64,000 bases of DNA from [Scytonema hofmanni] UTEX 2349 (GCF_000582685.1 NZ_KK073769.1:378837-442836), one strand, 5' to 3'. Shown: positions 54,974 through 64,000, counted from the first letter of the stretch. Translations and numbers: made by a program. Notes: generated by a model from the letters alone, not told the origin.

Positions 54974-55942
54974 ATGACCTATTTAGAAGCAGCAGCGCAA
55001 TTCTACAGCGAAGTAGCGCAAACACCCCAAGTTGGACTTTGTTGTGTCCAAAGTTCATCCTTGCAGTTGCCAGGATTGCATATTCCCTTGGAAATGCAGG
55101 AAATGAACTATGGTTGCGGTACCACCGTTCACGTTGCTGAACTCGCAAACCAACCTACAGTATTGTATGTTGGCGTTGGTGGTGGTTTAGAAGCTTTACA
55201 ATTTGCTTATTTTTCTCGTCGTCAGAGTGCTGTCATTGCAGTCGATCCGGTTGCAGCGATGCGTGAAGCTGCTAGACGCAATTTAGAAATTGCCGCAAAA
55301 GAAAATTCTTGGTTTGATACCAGCTTTGTAGAAATTCGCGAAGGCGATGCTTTCAATTTACCAGTTGATGATGCTTCTGTCGATGTAGTGGCGCAAAATT
55401 GCCTTTTTAATATCTTTGAACCAGAAGATTTAACTCGTGCTTTAAAAGAAGCATATCGAGTATTAAAACCAGGTGGACGATTGCAAATGAGTGACCCCAT
55501 CGCTACTTCTCCAATTCCGCTTCATTTACAACAAGACGAACGATTACGAGCGATGTGTTTATCAGGCGCACTCACTTATGAAGAGTATACTCAGCGTATC
55601 ATCCAAGCTGGTTTTGGTCAAGTTGAAATTCGCGCTCGTCGTCCTTATCGTCTTCTAGATTCTCAAACTTACAAGTTGCCAGATAATTTACTTTTAGAAA
55701 GTCTCGATTCTGTTTCTTTTAAAGTTATCATTCCCGAAGATGGTGCTTGTATTTTTACAGGTAAAACAGCAATTTACGCGGGTACAAAAGAGATTTTTGA
55801 CGACTCAGCCGGACATATTCTGCAACGTGGAGTTCCGGCAGCAGTGTGCGATAAAACAGCCGCAAAACTTGGCGGATTAATGCCGAAAGAGATAATCATT
55901 ACTGACTCTACATGGTACTATGACGGCGGCGGTTGTTGTTAA
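54974..55942 (+). CDS. arsM: ArsM, arsenite methyltransferase for arsenosugar synthesis
   Basis: The product has 322 residues. Cysteines in VGLCCVQSS and MNYGCGTTVH fit arsenite binding, with the SAM motif VLYVGVGGGLEALQFAYFSR and DVVAQNCLFNIFEPEDL. The long C-terminal domain ends YYDGGGCC, as in the arsenosugar-type ArsM. Its job is to methylate arsenite. ArsS follows 50 bases downstream, giving a two-gene operon. Confidence 0.9.
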   Translation: MTYLEAAAQFYSEVAQTPQVGLCCVQSSSLQLPGLHIPLEMQEMNYGCGTTVHVAELANQPTVLYVGVGGGLEALQFAYFSRRQSAVIAVDPVAAMREAARRNLEIAAKENSWFDTSFVEIREGDAFNLPVDDASVDVVAQNCLFNIFEPEDLTRALKEAYRVLKPGGRLQMSDPIATSPIPLHLQQDERLRAMCLSGALTYEEYTQRIIQAGFGQVEIRARRPYRLLDSQTYKLPDNLLLESLDSVSFKVIIPEDGACIFTGKTAIYAGTKEIFDDSAGHILQRGVPAAVCDKTAAKLGGLMPKEIIITDSTWYYDGGGCC

Positions 55943-55992
55943 AGTATGTGTCAAAAAATGGCTTAATTTTCGCCATGTTAATATATTAGCCA

Positions 55993-56982
55993 ATGCAAAC
56001 CAAATCAACTACAACACCTTTCAAACAGAAACTAAATTATCCCTTGAAAAAAAAGGGGATTAGTGTATTACAAATTAACTTGGGTAAGCGCTGCAATCTC
56101 GCTTGTACGCACTGTCATGTCGAAGCTGGACCAAAACGTACAGAAGAACTTACCCCGGAAATTTGCGAACAGTTAGTAGAGTTAATTCATCAATTTCCGG
56201 AAATTAAAATTGTTGACTTGACAGGTGGCGCCCCAGAGATGAATTATGGATTTAAGCCACTGGTAGAAGCTGCAAAAGCAACGGGTAAACAGGTAATTGT
56301 CCGGTCGAATTTGACAATTGTTTTTGAAGATGGTTTTGGTGATTTACCAGAATATTTTGCGAAACATCAAGTGAGAGTTGTTGCTTCTCTACCTTGCTAT
56401 TTAGCAGATAATGTTGATAAAATGCGGGGTCTTGGTGTTTTTGATGATTCAATTCGTGCTGTGCAGTGGCTGAACAAAGTTGGTTATGGAAAAGAACCAA
56501 ATTTAATTTTGGATTTGGTGTATAATCCGCAATTACCTACAAACGAAAGTTTTTCTCTAACTCCCGAACAAAGCAAGCTGGAAAAGGATTATAAAATGTT
56601 CTTGCAAGAACATTTTGAAATTGTGTTTAACAACCTATTCACAATCACAAACATCCCAGTAGGTCGAACTAAAATACATTTAGAACGTAAGAAGCTTTAC
56701 GCACCCTATTTGCAGTTTTTAGAGTCGCATTTTAATGGTAGTACAATTGAAAATTTGATGTGTCGTGATGAACTTTCAATTGACTATTTAGGTAATGTCT
56801 ATGATTGTGACTTTAACCAAATGATGAATCTACCTGCGAAAACTCGCAATGACGAAACCTTGACAGTTGCTAAGTTGCTAAAAGCTGGGAGTTTAGACTT
56901 AATTGATGAGGTACAAACTGCTGCTTATTGCTATGGTTGTACCGCTGGATGTGGTTCCAGTTGTGGTGGTGCTTTGTTATGA
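55993..56982 (+). CDS. arsS: ArsS, arsenosugar biosynthesis radical SAM protein
   Basis: The product has 329 residues. The radical SAM cluster site is NLGKRCNLACTHCHVEAGPK (C-x3-C-x2-C), followed by DLTGGAPEMNY. The C-terminal part has MCRDELSIDYLGNVYDCDFN and ends CYGCTAGCGSSCGGALL, a cysteine-rich tail as expected. It adds the 5'-deoxyadenosyl group to dimethylarsenite. In one unit with arsM. Confidence 0.93.
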   Translation: MQTKSTTTPFKQKLNYPLKKKGISVLQINLGKRCNLACTHCHVEAGPKRTEELTPEICEQLVELIHQFPEIKIVDLTGGAPEMNYGFKPLVEAAKATGKQVIVRSNLTIVFEDGFGDLPEYFAKHQVRVVASLPCYLADNVDKMRGLGVFDDSIRAVQWLNKVGYGKEPNLILDLVYNPQLPTNESFSLTPEQSKLEKDYKMFLQEHFEIVFNNLFTITNIPVGRTKIHLERKKLYAPYLQFLESHFNGSTIENLMCRDELSIDYLGNVYDCDFNQMMNLPAKTRNDETLTVAKLLKAGSLDLIDEVQTAAYCYGCTAGCGSSCGGALL

Positions 56983-57072
56983 GAGCAACTTCGTTACAAA
57001 AACTGTAACAGGCGCATTGCTTTTGGTCAGATAAGTTTAATATGAGATGAGTTAAGTTCCTCACACCACACC

Positions 57073-57110
57073 GAAGCTGCGAAAGTCAATATTTCGCAGC
57101 TTTTTCTTTC
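57073..57110 (+). terminator. Rho-independent terminator after arsS
   Basis: GAAGCTGCGAAA and TTTCGCAGCTTT form a stem around GTCAATA, then TTTCTTTC. It lies 90 bases past the arsS stop. Confidence 0.85.
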
Positions 57111-57158
57111 ATATTGTACAGTGACAGATTATTTGTCATCGGGAACAGATTAATGTCG

Positions 57159-57599
57159 TCATACCGAATTAAGTGGAGTTGTGCCATTACCGTTAGTTGA
57201 CGTATTGGCGATCGCAGCTTGAGTAGGTTGAGTGGCAAGAACCGCTACAACTGGAGCAACTTTTGAACTAGATTTTTTATTTCTTTTTCCATTAGAGCCG
57301 CCAGCCTTGGAATACTCTATACTGTTTCTGCCGTAGACAGTTGCAACTCCACTTAGCATTCGTTCAGACATTTCGGAGAGAGCTTTATCCATCTGGATTA
57401 TTGTTTTACGCGATTCTTCAAGATTGGACACAAGCGTGTTATGAGCTTCTAACGTCGCACGAGTAGTGTTGATAAGGTGGTTGTAGGCTTCAATAGTTAA
57501 TCCATGTCCTAAATCCAGATTTTCACCAACGGATTTAAACAAAGCGAGACGAAGTTGGGCTTTGTCAACAGCAGCAGAACTACGAGTTCTTAAAGACAT
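57159..57599 (-). CDS. conserved protein of unknown function, helical with a Thr/Asn/Gly tail
   Basis: The product has 146 residues. The first 95 are helical (KAQLRLALFKSVGENLDLGH, TIEAYNHLINTTRATLEAHN, ESRKTIIQMDKALSEMSERM). The next is basic (GGSNGKRNKKSSSKVAP) and the end low-complexity (ANTSTNGNGTTPLNSV). No domain known to me. It stands alone upstream of the tandem repeat array. Confidence 0.6.
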   Translation of the reverse strand: MSLRTRSSAAVDKAQLRLALFKSVGENLDLGHGLTIEAYNHLINTTRATLEAHNTLVSNLEESRKTIIQMDKALSEMSERMLSGVATVYGRNSIEYSKAGGSNGKRNKKSSSKVAPVVAVLATQPTQAAIANTSTNGNGTTPLNSV

Positions 57600-57765
57600 G
57601 AGATATCCTTTTTTTTAATAATTCCTTTTTCAACATAATGGAGTATGCTTTTGCCTGAGATGGGTAGTTTTATGGATTTATTTAATTAAAATTCAACGAA
57701 ATAATTACGAGTTTATCTGTATTTTTACTCATTTTTCATATCGATTTGTTGTTTGAGAATAAGTG

Positions 57766-58076
57766 CAATCAACAAATGCGAACGCCAAATCAGCAAATGC
57801 GAACGCCAAATCAACAAATGCGAACGCTATATCAACAAATGCGAACGCTATATCAGCAAATGCGATCGCTAAATCAACAAATGCGATCGCTATATCAATA
57901 AATGCGATCGCTATATCAATAAATGCGATCGCTATATCAATAAATGCGATCGCTATATCAATAAATGCGATCGCCAAATCAACAAATGCGAACGCCAAAT
58001 CAACAAATGCGAACGCCAAATCAACAAATGCGAACGCCAAATCAACAAATGCGAACGCCAAATCGATAAATGCGTT
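57766..58076. repeat. 21-bp tandem array, about 15 units, centred on HIP1
   Basis: Unit CAACAAATGCGAACGCCAAAT recurs every 21 bases; the AAATGCG phase stands at 57774, 57795 and so on to 58068. Units 1-4 and 11-14 carry GCGAACGC and units 5-10 carry GCGATCGC. Frames on both strands stay open through it because 21 is divisible by three. Confidence 0.95.
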
Positions 58077-58146
58077 TGATCGCTCCTCTTCTCACCTGAA
58101 ACTGCCACTTGCACCCCTACAAAAGCTTTACCAATTGCCAATCCCT

Positions 58147-58547
58147 TCAGGGGAAAATTCTTTTTACATAAGAATAAGCAAGTATTTTTTCATCCACGCT
58201 TACTAAAGGAACATCATAGATTCTCGCTGTTGAAACGATAATTCTATCGGCTGGATCTTTATGAAAATTTCCTGGAAGCGAGTAGCAATCAATGGCAATT
58301 TGGGGAGTGATTGACAGAAGAACTACCCCCTCTTGTGCCAAAGCAATATTAAACCATTCTTCAACGGGACAGGGAAGAATTAGCTTATTTTGGGTAACAA
58401 GTCTGCTAATCTCTAACAAACTTATCGAGCAAACACCTAAACCATGAGGTCTTTCACTATTTATGGACTCATTTCATTGTGCCTATCTGTCAGTCTAGAA
58501 TCATTGTGATTCCACCAAACCCAAATATGAGTATCAAGAATGATCAC
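58147..58547 (-). pseudogene. VapC-like PIN-domain toxin, frameshifted
   Basis: From the GTG at 58547, VIILDTHIWVWWNHNDSRLT gives the PIN start with its first aspartate, then the frame breaks near 58455. In the next frame HGLGVCSISLLEISRLVTQN and DPADRIIVSTARIYDVPLVS complete the domain. All PIN parts are there, but split, so the toxin is probably dead. The start overlaps the antitoxin stop. Confidence 0.82.
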
Positions 58548-58828
58548 AAATCATTCACCTCAAAATTCTGATTTATTTCCCAATCATCAGGAGAAATAAC
58601 GGGTTCATTCGGGTCCGCCAAATAAGCATAAGGTTGCATTTCTCTAAGAGGATTAACGGCAAATTTGGCTTGATGTTCAGAAGAATAGCTAATTGTAGAA
58701 AACTTTTCAGCGATACTTTCTCTCAAGATAGAAGAAGCTAGTTCTTCGACGGAAATTTGTTGTAAAGTTGCTGCTTTAATTAGAGATTCTTGAATTTCTT
58801 GAGTGATGTAAATGTTGGTGCCAATCAT
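58544..58828 (-). CDS. VapB-type antitoxin
   Basis: The product has 94 residues. IYITQEIQESLIKAATLQQI and VEELASSILRESIAEKF form a ribbon-helix-helix-like N-terminus; the tail PYAYLADPNEPVISPDDWEI would bind the toxin. It overlaps the toxin start (GTGA). It may survive as an autoregulator after loss of the toxin. Confidence 0.75.
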   Translation of the reverse strand: MIGTNIYITQEIQESLIKAATLQQISVEELASSILRESIAEKFSTISYSSEHQAKFAVNPLREMQPYAYLADPNEPVISPDDWEINQNFEVNDL

Positions 58829-59070
58829 TTTTTACTCTTGCTACTTTTTTATATGATACCAAACATCCTCAGCAAACATTTGAGCTATTCATCAACGTTT
58901 GAGAGAATCTTAAAAGCTTCAGTAGCTAGTTTTTTGTTGAATGTAGATGTAGGGGGATGCGATCTTTGTCGGGAATGCATCACTTGTGATGAAATTCTAT
59001 ACTTTTCTGGAATCTGGGGCGTTGGTGTTGAATTTATCTCATGATAAAGTTGCGTATCACGCTCTTACCC

Positions 59071-62000
59071 ATGAATGAACAGCGTCAGCAAGCCTATCTC
59101 AACCTCATTCGCAGCCTGTTAGATTCCCCCAGTGGAGAAGAAGCCGGAATTTTAGCAGCAAACCAAGAATTACTTGATGCTGGCTTTGTGCAGAAGGTAG
59201 AAGAAGTAGCACAGATGTATTCCCAACGCGGGGATGAGAATACAGCGAATTGGTTGCAATATTTAGCAAGTTATCTTCAAAAAGCGTTGAATTTAGATAA
59301 TGAAGTAGATTTGCAATCTCTCAGTGAGGAGGAGATACAAGAAGTATACCGCCAATTCTTAATGGAAGTACTACAAGCAACCCCATTAGACAGTAAGGGT
59401 AATTCCCAGGAAGTTTACTGCTTGCTGGCAAAGAATAAAGACAAACTCGACGGAGTGCTAGCAGAAATATTGCGCGGTTGGGGGACAAATAGACTGGGGA
59501 AAGCGAAAGCAGATGAGGCGCAATACTTAGCAGTAGTCATTGGCAATTTCAGTAATCTAATTCAGCAATTCCCCTTGGGTAGCAAAGCCAACAATATGGA
59601 AATTGCTATTACTGGCTATGAAGTCACGTTGAAAGTCTTCACCAGAGAAGCTTTGCCTCTAGATTGGGCAATGACGCAAAATAATCTTGCTGCTGCCTAC
59701 ATCGATAGAATTAAAGGAGACAGGGCAGATAACATCGAGCAGGCGATCGCTACTTCTACTGCGGCTTTAACTGTCTTCACCAGAGAAGCTTTGCGTAAAG
59801 AATGGGCAGAAACGCAACATAATCTCGCTACTGCCTACAATAATAGAATTAAAGGAGACAGCGCAGATAACATCGAAAAAGCGATTGCTGCTTATACCGC
59901 AGCTTTAACTGTCAGAACCCAACAAGCTTTGCCTAAAGAATGGGCAGAAACGCAACATAATCTTGGAGTTGCCTACAGCGATAGAATTAAAGGAGACAGG
60001 GCAGATAACATCGAAAATGCCATCGCTGCTAATACCTCGGCTTTAACTGTCAGAACCCAACAAGATTTGCCTAAAGAATGGGCAAATACGCAAAATAATC
60101 TTGCTACTGCCTACAATAATAGAATTAAAGGAGACAGCGCAGATAACATCGAAAATGCGATCGCTGCTTATACTGCGGCTTTAACTGTCAGAACCAAGGA
60201 AGCTTTGCCTAAAGAATGGGCAGCAACGCAAAATAATCTCGGACTTGCCTACATCGATAGAATTAAAGGAGACAAGGCAGATAACATCGAAAAAGCGATC
60301 GCTACTTCTACTGCGGCTTTAACTGTCTTCACCAGAGAAGCTTTGCCCCAACAATGGGCACAAACGCAACATAATCTTGCTACTGCCTACAATAATAGAA
60401 TTAAAGGAGACAGCGCAGATAACATCGAAAATGCGATCGCTGCTTATACTGCGGCTTTAACTGTCAGAACCCAACAAGCTTTGCCTAAAGAATGGGCTGC
60501 AACGCAAAATAATCTTGGAGTTGCCTACAAGGATAGAATCAAAGGAGACAGGGCAGATAACATCGAAAATGCGATTTATGCTTATGAGGCGGCTTTAACT
60601 GTCTACACCAGAGAAGCTTTGCCTCTAGATTGGGCAGATACGCAAAATAATCTCGGACTTGCCTACAGGGGTAGAATCAAAGGACACAGGGCAGATAACA
60701 TCGAAAATGCGATTGCTGCTTATGAGGCGGCTTTAACCGTCAAAACCAAAGAAGCTTTGCCTCAACAATGGGCAGGAACGCAACATAATCTGGCAAATGC
60801 CTACAGGGAGAGAATTAAAGGAGACGGGGCAGATAATATTGAACAGGCGATCGCTGCTTCTACTGCGGCTTTAACTGTCAGAACCAGAGAAGCTTTGCCT
60901 AAAGAATGGGCAGATACGCAAAATAATCTGGCAGTTGCCTACTGGGAGAGAATTAAAGGAGACAGGGCAGATAACATCGAAAATGCGATCGCAGTTTATA
61001 ATGCTGCTTTAACTGTCTACACCAGAGAAGCTTTGCCTCTAGATTGGGCAATGACGCAAAATAATCTCGGACTTGCCTACATCGATAGAATTAAAGGAGA
61101 CAAGGCAGATAACATCGAGCAGGCGATCGCTGCTTTTACTGCTGCTTTAACTGTCTACACCAAAGAAACTTTGCCTGAAGACCATGCAGAAACTTTGTTT
61201 TCATTGGGAAGAAGTTACCAAGATGCAAATCAGTTTTATTTAGCATACAGTAAATTTAAATCTGCCATTGTCACTATAGAATCTTTGCGAGAAGAAATCG
61301 TTTCTGGAGAGGAAAGCAAACGCAAACAAGCGGAACAATTTAACAAAGTTTATAGCCGTATGGTAGAAGTTTGCTTGCAATTAAATAAGATTACCGAAGC
61401 AATTGAATATGTTGAACGTAGTAAAACCCGCAGTTTAGTTGAACAAATCCTTGAACGTGACTCTAAAACCATCTTCCCTCCAGAAGTAGTCACTCAACTA
61501 GAAACATACAGGGATGAAATAGCCGTAGGACAATATCAAATCCAAAATGGCAAAGCTGAAAATCCCAAAGTCCTTGCACAACATCTCCAACAGTTGCGAA
61601 ACCAGCGTAATGAATTACAAAACCAATACTTACCCGTTGGTTATGGTTTCAAACTTGATTCCTTCCAACCTACTTTGGATGACCGTACAGCCATTATCGA
61701 GTGGTATCTTATCAAAGATAAAATTCTGGCGTTTATTGTCACAAAAAGAGAAGAATTAAGTGTTTGGCAATCCAAACCAGAAGACTGGGAAGCTTTGTTT
61801 GATTGGTTAAATCAATATTTGCATAATTACTCCGGTCAAAAAGACCAATGGCAAAATAACTTAGGGGAAGAACTCAAGAAATTAGCTTCGATTCTGCACA
61901 TTGATGAAATATTAACCCTGATACCAAAGTACTGCGATAAACTCATCCTAATTCCCCATCGATTCCTGCATTTATTTCCCCTTCATGCAATTCCAATAAA

Positions 62001-62892
62001 TCAAAATTCTGAAAATTCGTCTTGTCTTCTGGATTTATTTGCTGGTGGTGTTAGCTATGCACCCAGTTGTCAACTACTGCAACAGGTACAACAGCGCAAA
62101 CGTCCTGATTTTCAATCTCTATTTGCAATTCAAAACCCTACAGAAGACCTGAATTACACCGATTTAGAAGTACAAGTTATTCAACGCTACTTTAATACTT
62201 CCAATGTCCTGAAAAAAACAGCAGCGACACTCACAGCAATTAATAATACTGACTTAAATACTTACCATTGCGCCCACTTTAGCTGTCACGGATATTTTAA
62301 CTTAACAAATCCCGGTAAATCAGCTCTAATTTTGGCGAATGCACCCGTAGCTGACACAGTTCCACAACCAAATACAGAACGTTATCTTAATTTACGGGCA
62401 GGTGAAACCCACGATTTAGAAAAATGCCTTACCTTAGATAAAATCTTCAGTCTCAAATTAGAAAAATGTCGCCTCGTTACCCTTTCCGCTTGCGAAACTG
62501 GATTGATTGATTTTAAAAATGCCAGTGATGAATATATTGGTTTACCTAGCGGTTTTCTGTTAGCTGGTAGTCAAGCTGTAGTTAGTAGTTTGTGGACTGT
62601 TAGCGATTTATCTACAGCATTTTTGATGATGAAATTTTATGAAAACCTGCAAACAATAAATAGTGTCTCCATAGCACTCAATCAAGCACAGCAGTGGTTA
62701 CGAAATTTAACAACAGAGGAATTTGAAGCACTATTAGTTAAATATCAGCCACAAATTGAAGAAATTTTTGCTCAAATTTCAGAAGATTGGCGTCCAGTAG
62801 CAAAAGCGAAGTTAAAAAAAGCCTGCAAGCGCAAACCCTACCCTTTTGCAGCACCATTTTACTGGGCAGGATTTACAGCTACAGGGCTTTAG
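59071..62892 (+). CDS. TPR-repeat CHAT-domain protein (caspase-like protease candidate)
   Basis: I prefer the ATG at 59071 (MNEQRQQAYLNLIRSLLDS) over 59041; neither has a clear ribosome-binding site. The product has 1273 residues. After a 190-residue N-terminal domain come eleven 48-residue helical repeats of the type NNLGLAYIDRIKGDKADNIE. A linker region (KSAIVTIESLREEIVSGEES) follows. The last 400 residues are a CHAT domain with catalytic His 1073 (HFSCHGYF) and Cys 1141 (LSACETGL). Such proteins are peptidases activated by ligand binding to their repeats. It is convergent with a small membrane protein gene, overlapping four bases. Confidence 0.93.
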   Translation: MNEQRQQAYLNLIRSLLDSPSGEEAGILAANQELLDAGFVQKVEEVAQMYSQRGDENTANWLQYLASYLQKALNLDNEVDLQSLSEEEIQEVYRQFLMEVLQATPLDSKGNSQEVYCLLAKNKDKLDGVLAEILRGWGTNRLGKAKADEAQYLAVVIGNFSNLIQQFPLGSKANNMEIAITGYEVTLKVFTREALPLDWAMTQNNLAAAYIDRIKGDRADNIEQAIATSTAALTVFTREALRKEWAETQHNLATAYNNRIKGDSADNIEKAIAAYTAALTVRTQQALPKEWAETQHNLGVAYSDRIKGDRADNIENAIAANTSALTVRTQQDLPKEWANTQNNLATAYNNRIKGDSADNIENAIAAYTAALTVRTKEALPKEWAATQNNLGLAYIDRIKGDKADNIEKAIATSTAALTVFTREALPQQWAQTQHNLATAYNNRIKGDSADNIENAIAAYTAALTVRTQQALPKEWAATQNNLGVAYKDRIKGDRADNIENAIYAYEAALTVYTREALPLDWADTQNNLGLAYRGRIKGHRADNIENAIAAYEAALTVKTKEALPQQWAGTQHNLANAYRERIKGDGADNIEQAIAASTAALTVRTREALPKEWADTQNNLAVAYWERIKGDRADNIENAIAVYNAALTVYTREALPLDWAMTQNNLGLAYIDRIKGDKADNIEQAIAAFTAALTVYTKETLPEDHAETLFSLGRSYQDANQFYLAYSKFKSAIVTIESLREEIVSGEESKRKQAEQFNKVYSRMVEVCLQLNKITEAIEYVERSKTRSLVEQILERDSKTIFPPEVVTQLETYRDEIAVGQYQIQNGKAENPKVLAQHLQQLRNQRNELQNQYLPVGYGFKLDSFQPTLDDRTAIIEWYLIKDKILAFIVTKREELSVWQSKPEDWEALFDWLNQYLHNYSGQKDQWQNNLGEELKKLASILHIDEILTLIPKYCDKLILIPHRFLHLFPLHAIPINQNSENSSCLLDLFAGGVSYAPSCQLLQQVQQRKRPDFQSLFAIQNPTEDLNYTDLEVQVIQRYFNTSNVLKKTAATLTAINNTDLNTYHCAHFSCHGYFNLTNPGKSALILANAPVADTVPQPNTERYLNLRAGETHDLEKCLTLDKIFSLKLEKCRLVTLSACETGLIDFKNASDEYIGLPSGFLLAGSQAVVSSLWTVSDLSTAFLMMKFYENLQTINSVSIALNQAQQWLRNLTTEEFEALLVKYQPQIEEIFAQISEDWRPVAKAKLKKACKRKPYPFAAPFYWAGFTATGL

Positions 62893-63275
62893 GATTCAGG
62901 TTTGGCAGTTTCACAAAATTGCTTCTTCCCAATTTTGGCAACATAAATTAACACTGGAGTTGCCAAAGCTGCGGGAATATTACCACTTGCTGCTAGGGTG
63001 GCGATCGCAGTTGTCAATACTCCCGTCATCAACTCGTCAAATTCTTCCTGACAGATGATTTGGCTGAGTTTTTGGGCTAATTTCTCTAAATAATTTGAAT
63101 CTCCCCCTCCCCTCAAGCTAACTTCTGCTTCGGTTGTCTCAACAGCAATTAACTGTGCTGCTGCTTCCAGATTTCCTTTACACTCTTCTATGGCATCCAA
63201 AGCTGCTAAAGCTTCTGGACTATCCGCCAACTGGCTGCGAAAGTGACTAATTTCTTCTGGTGTAACGGTAATCAT
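62889..63275 (-). CDS. small protein with one hydrophobic region, convergent with the CHAT gene
   Basis: The product has 128 residues. The N-terminal half is soluble and helical (EEISHFRSQLADSPEALAAL, EECKGNLEAAAQLIAVE). The C-terminal part has GVLTTAIATLAASGNIPAAL and ATPVLIYVAKIG, a hydrophobic stretch that could insert in a membrane. Cyanobacterial CHAT genes often have such a companion by my memory; whether it is substrate or regulator is not known. Confidence 0.6.
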   Translation of the reverse strand: MITVTPEEISHFRSQLADSPEALAALDAIEECKGNLEAAAQLIAVETTEAEVSLRGGGDSNYLEKLAQKLSQIICQEEFDELMTGVLTTAIATLAASGNIPAALATPVLIYVAKIGKKQFCETAKPES

Positions 63276-63472
63276 TTAATAGTTTTAACCAGTAAATAAA
63301 TATATGAAGCATTAAATAATTATACATTTAATGCCTAATCTAGAGATATGGCGATCGCCCTTACACGACATCAACAGTAAGAATAATTCTGCTGTGCGAT
63401 CGCAGCAATTGTTTGGGCAATCAGAAAAATTAATCAAGAGACTTGGTGTATTTCACCCTTTTTTCTCGTAGT
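63276..63472. other. gap without gene
   Basis: HIP1 sites at about 63351 and 63398; no repeat or ORF of note. Confidence 0.4.
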
Positions 63473-63607
63473 TTACAAACCCTTCTGATACTTTGCCATT
63501 TCCGTAAACAGCATCCTACATCTATGACAATACCCATCCTCCCACAGTGCAGGCTTTTTGAAAGGTGCTTCACAATTTGGACACTTCGCTGAAACTTGGA
63601 ACGAATT
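63473..63607 (-). pseudogene. zinc-ribbon protein fragment without start codon
   Basis: The minus strand reads FQVSAKCPNCEAPFKKPALW and EDGYCHRCRMLFTEMAKYQK, with two CxxC pairs 17 residues apart. No start codon follows the upstream stop, so this is the end of a lost gene or a short gene with an unusual start. Confidence 0.5.
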
Positions 63608-63810
63608 ACATCATCAATATTATTGTATTGACCCAATCGCGATCGCCTGTAATGCACCGAAGCCGCTGGCTCTAAATACAAAGCGTGTCAGACTTATTAT
63701 ATGCATCATGATATCGAATTGTTATAAGGTGCTTTAGTTTTAATTTTAGTGGCAGCATCTGGGTAAGATATTACTTGCGACAGTATTATAAGACCAGGTT
63801 TACCCAGCAA

Positions 63811-64000
63811 GTGAAGCTATTCGTTTACCACACTCCGGAATTGACTCCAGGGGATAAAGCGCCAGACTGCGCGATCGCCGTTGATGTTTTGCGAGCAACT
63901 AGCACAATGGCGACTGTCTTAGCGGCTGGAGGTGAGGCTATTCAAGTCTTCAGCGATTTAGAAAAACTTATGCAAGTGAGCGAATCTTGGCTCCCCGAAA
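63811..64000 (+). CDS. comB: 2-phosphosulfolactate phosphatase family protein, N-terminal part
   Basis: The start is GTG at 63811. The first 63 residues VKLFVYHTPELTPGDKAPDC, AIAVDVLRATSTMATVLAAG and GEAIQVFSDLEKLMQVSE match the ComB family as found in cyanobacteria. The rest lies right of the window. Members act in coenzyme M synthesis in archaea; the cyanobacterial substrate is not settled. Confidence 0.88.
   Translation, partial: MKLFVYHTPELTPGDKAPDCAIAVDVLRATSTMATVLAAGGEAIQVFSDLEKLMQVSESWLPE

Larger units (their letters stand above)
43233..64000. mobile_element. possible hupS interruption element (extent unknown)
   Basis: The left end is defined by the break in hupS and the adjacent recombinase. 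The rest of hupS (about 16 codons and its promoter) was not found between 44800 and 64000 on either strand, so the element is more than 20 kb or the 5' part was separated by rearrangement. The gene content to the right is ordinary chromosomal-looking, which leaves this open. Confidence 0.4.

Noticed and set aside
57729..58206. Open frames on both strands through the 21-bp array (STNANAK and AFAFVDL heptads)
   Set aside because: They follow from a repeat length divisible by three without stops; no ribosome-binding site or flanking coding sequence.
44805..64000. The missing hupS 5' exon
   Set aside because: I looked on the minus strand for codons of MTNVLWLQGGACSGNT and for a start next to a copy of the junction, and found none.

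Overview
The window comes from a filamentous, heterocyst-forming cyanobacterium (Nostocales). The evidence is the abundance of GCGATCGC (HIP1) octamers, heptameric short tandem repeats, a heterocyst-type nif cluster with fdxH, hesA and hesB, an uptake hydrogenase locus (hupS, hupL, hupW), and nif/hup genes interrupted by recombinase-bearing DNA elements that are removed during heterocyst differentiation.

Layout. Bases 1 to about 9865 are the right part of a nifD interruption element. It ends in xisA and the 11-bp core GGATTACTCCG at 9866-9876, and its left end and the nifD 5' part lie outside the window. Its cargo includes a slipin (partial), two tandem CAU tRNAs plus a third degenerate one, a DMT transporter, and a coupled ATPase/TOPRIM-like gene pair that resembles a defence system. 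The last 49 codons of nifD follow, then the 5' part of nifK. NifK is cut after codon 426 by a second element of about 16.0 kb (11471-27509). This element is bounded by TCTTT and carries a large serine recombinase at its right end. Its cargo is an ABC transporter, an MFS transporter, methyltransferases and a surface-glycan-like block with several broken genes. Joining the two nifK parts restores a 511-residue reading frame.

From 27510 to 35221 runs a plus-strand nitrogenase cluster: nifK 3' part, Mo-nitro_C protein, nifE, nifN, nifX, a DUF269 protein, a DUF683 protein, nifW, hesA, hesB, fdxH and feoA. After it come ctaB, an ankyrin protein, a SagB-like double nitroreductase and a conserved 122-residue protein. 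On the minus strand, 39136-43232 is the uptake hydrogenase operon hupS, hupL, two small conserved genes and hupW. HupL is intact, but hupS lacks its first 16 or so codons, including a [4Fe-4S] cysteine ligand. A second large serine recombinase starts 34 bases from the break, so hupS appears interrupted by a third element whose far end is not in the window.

The remainder (44800-64000) holds mixed cargo: a GST-phosphatase fusion, a TPR protein, an AhpD-like protein, a thioesterase, a CadD-type transporter, a LysR regulator, phosphoketolase, the arsenosugar genes arsM and arsS, a broken toxin-antitoxin pair, a large TPR-CHAT protease-like protein with a convergent small membrane protein, and the start of comB. 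It also holds group II intron relics and a 21-bp tandem array built around HIP1. Whether this region is inside the hupS element cannot be decided here.

The main theme is three excision junctions in nitrogen-fixation and hydrogen-recycling genes within 34 kb. In each, the recombinase gene abuts the 3' part of the host gene and reads away from it. Product names rest on recognition of motifs and family sequence patterns by eye; no database search was run.
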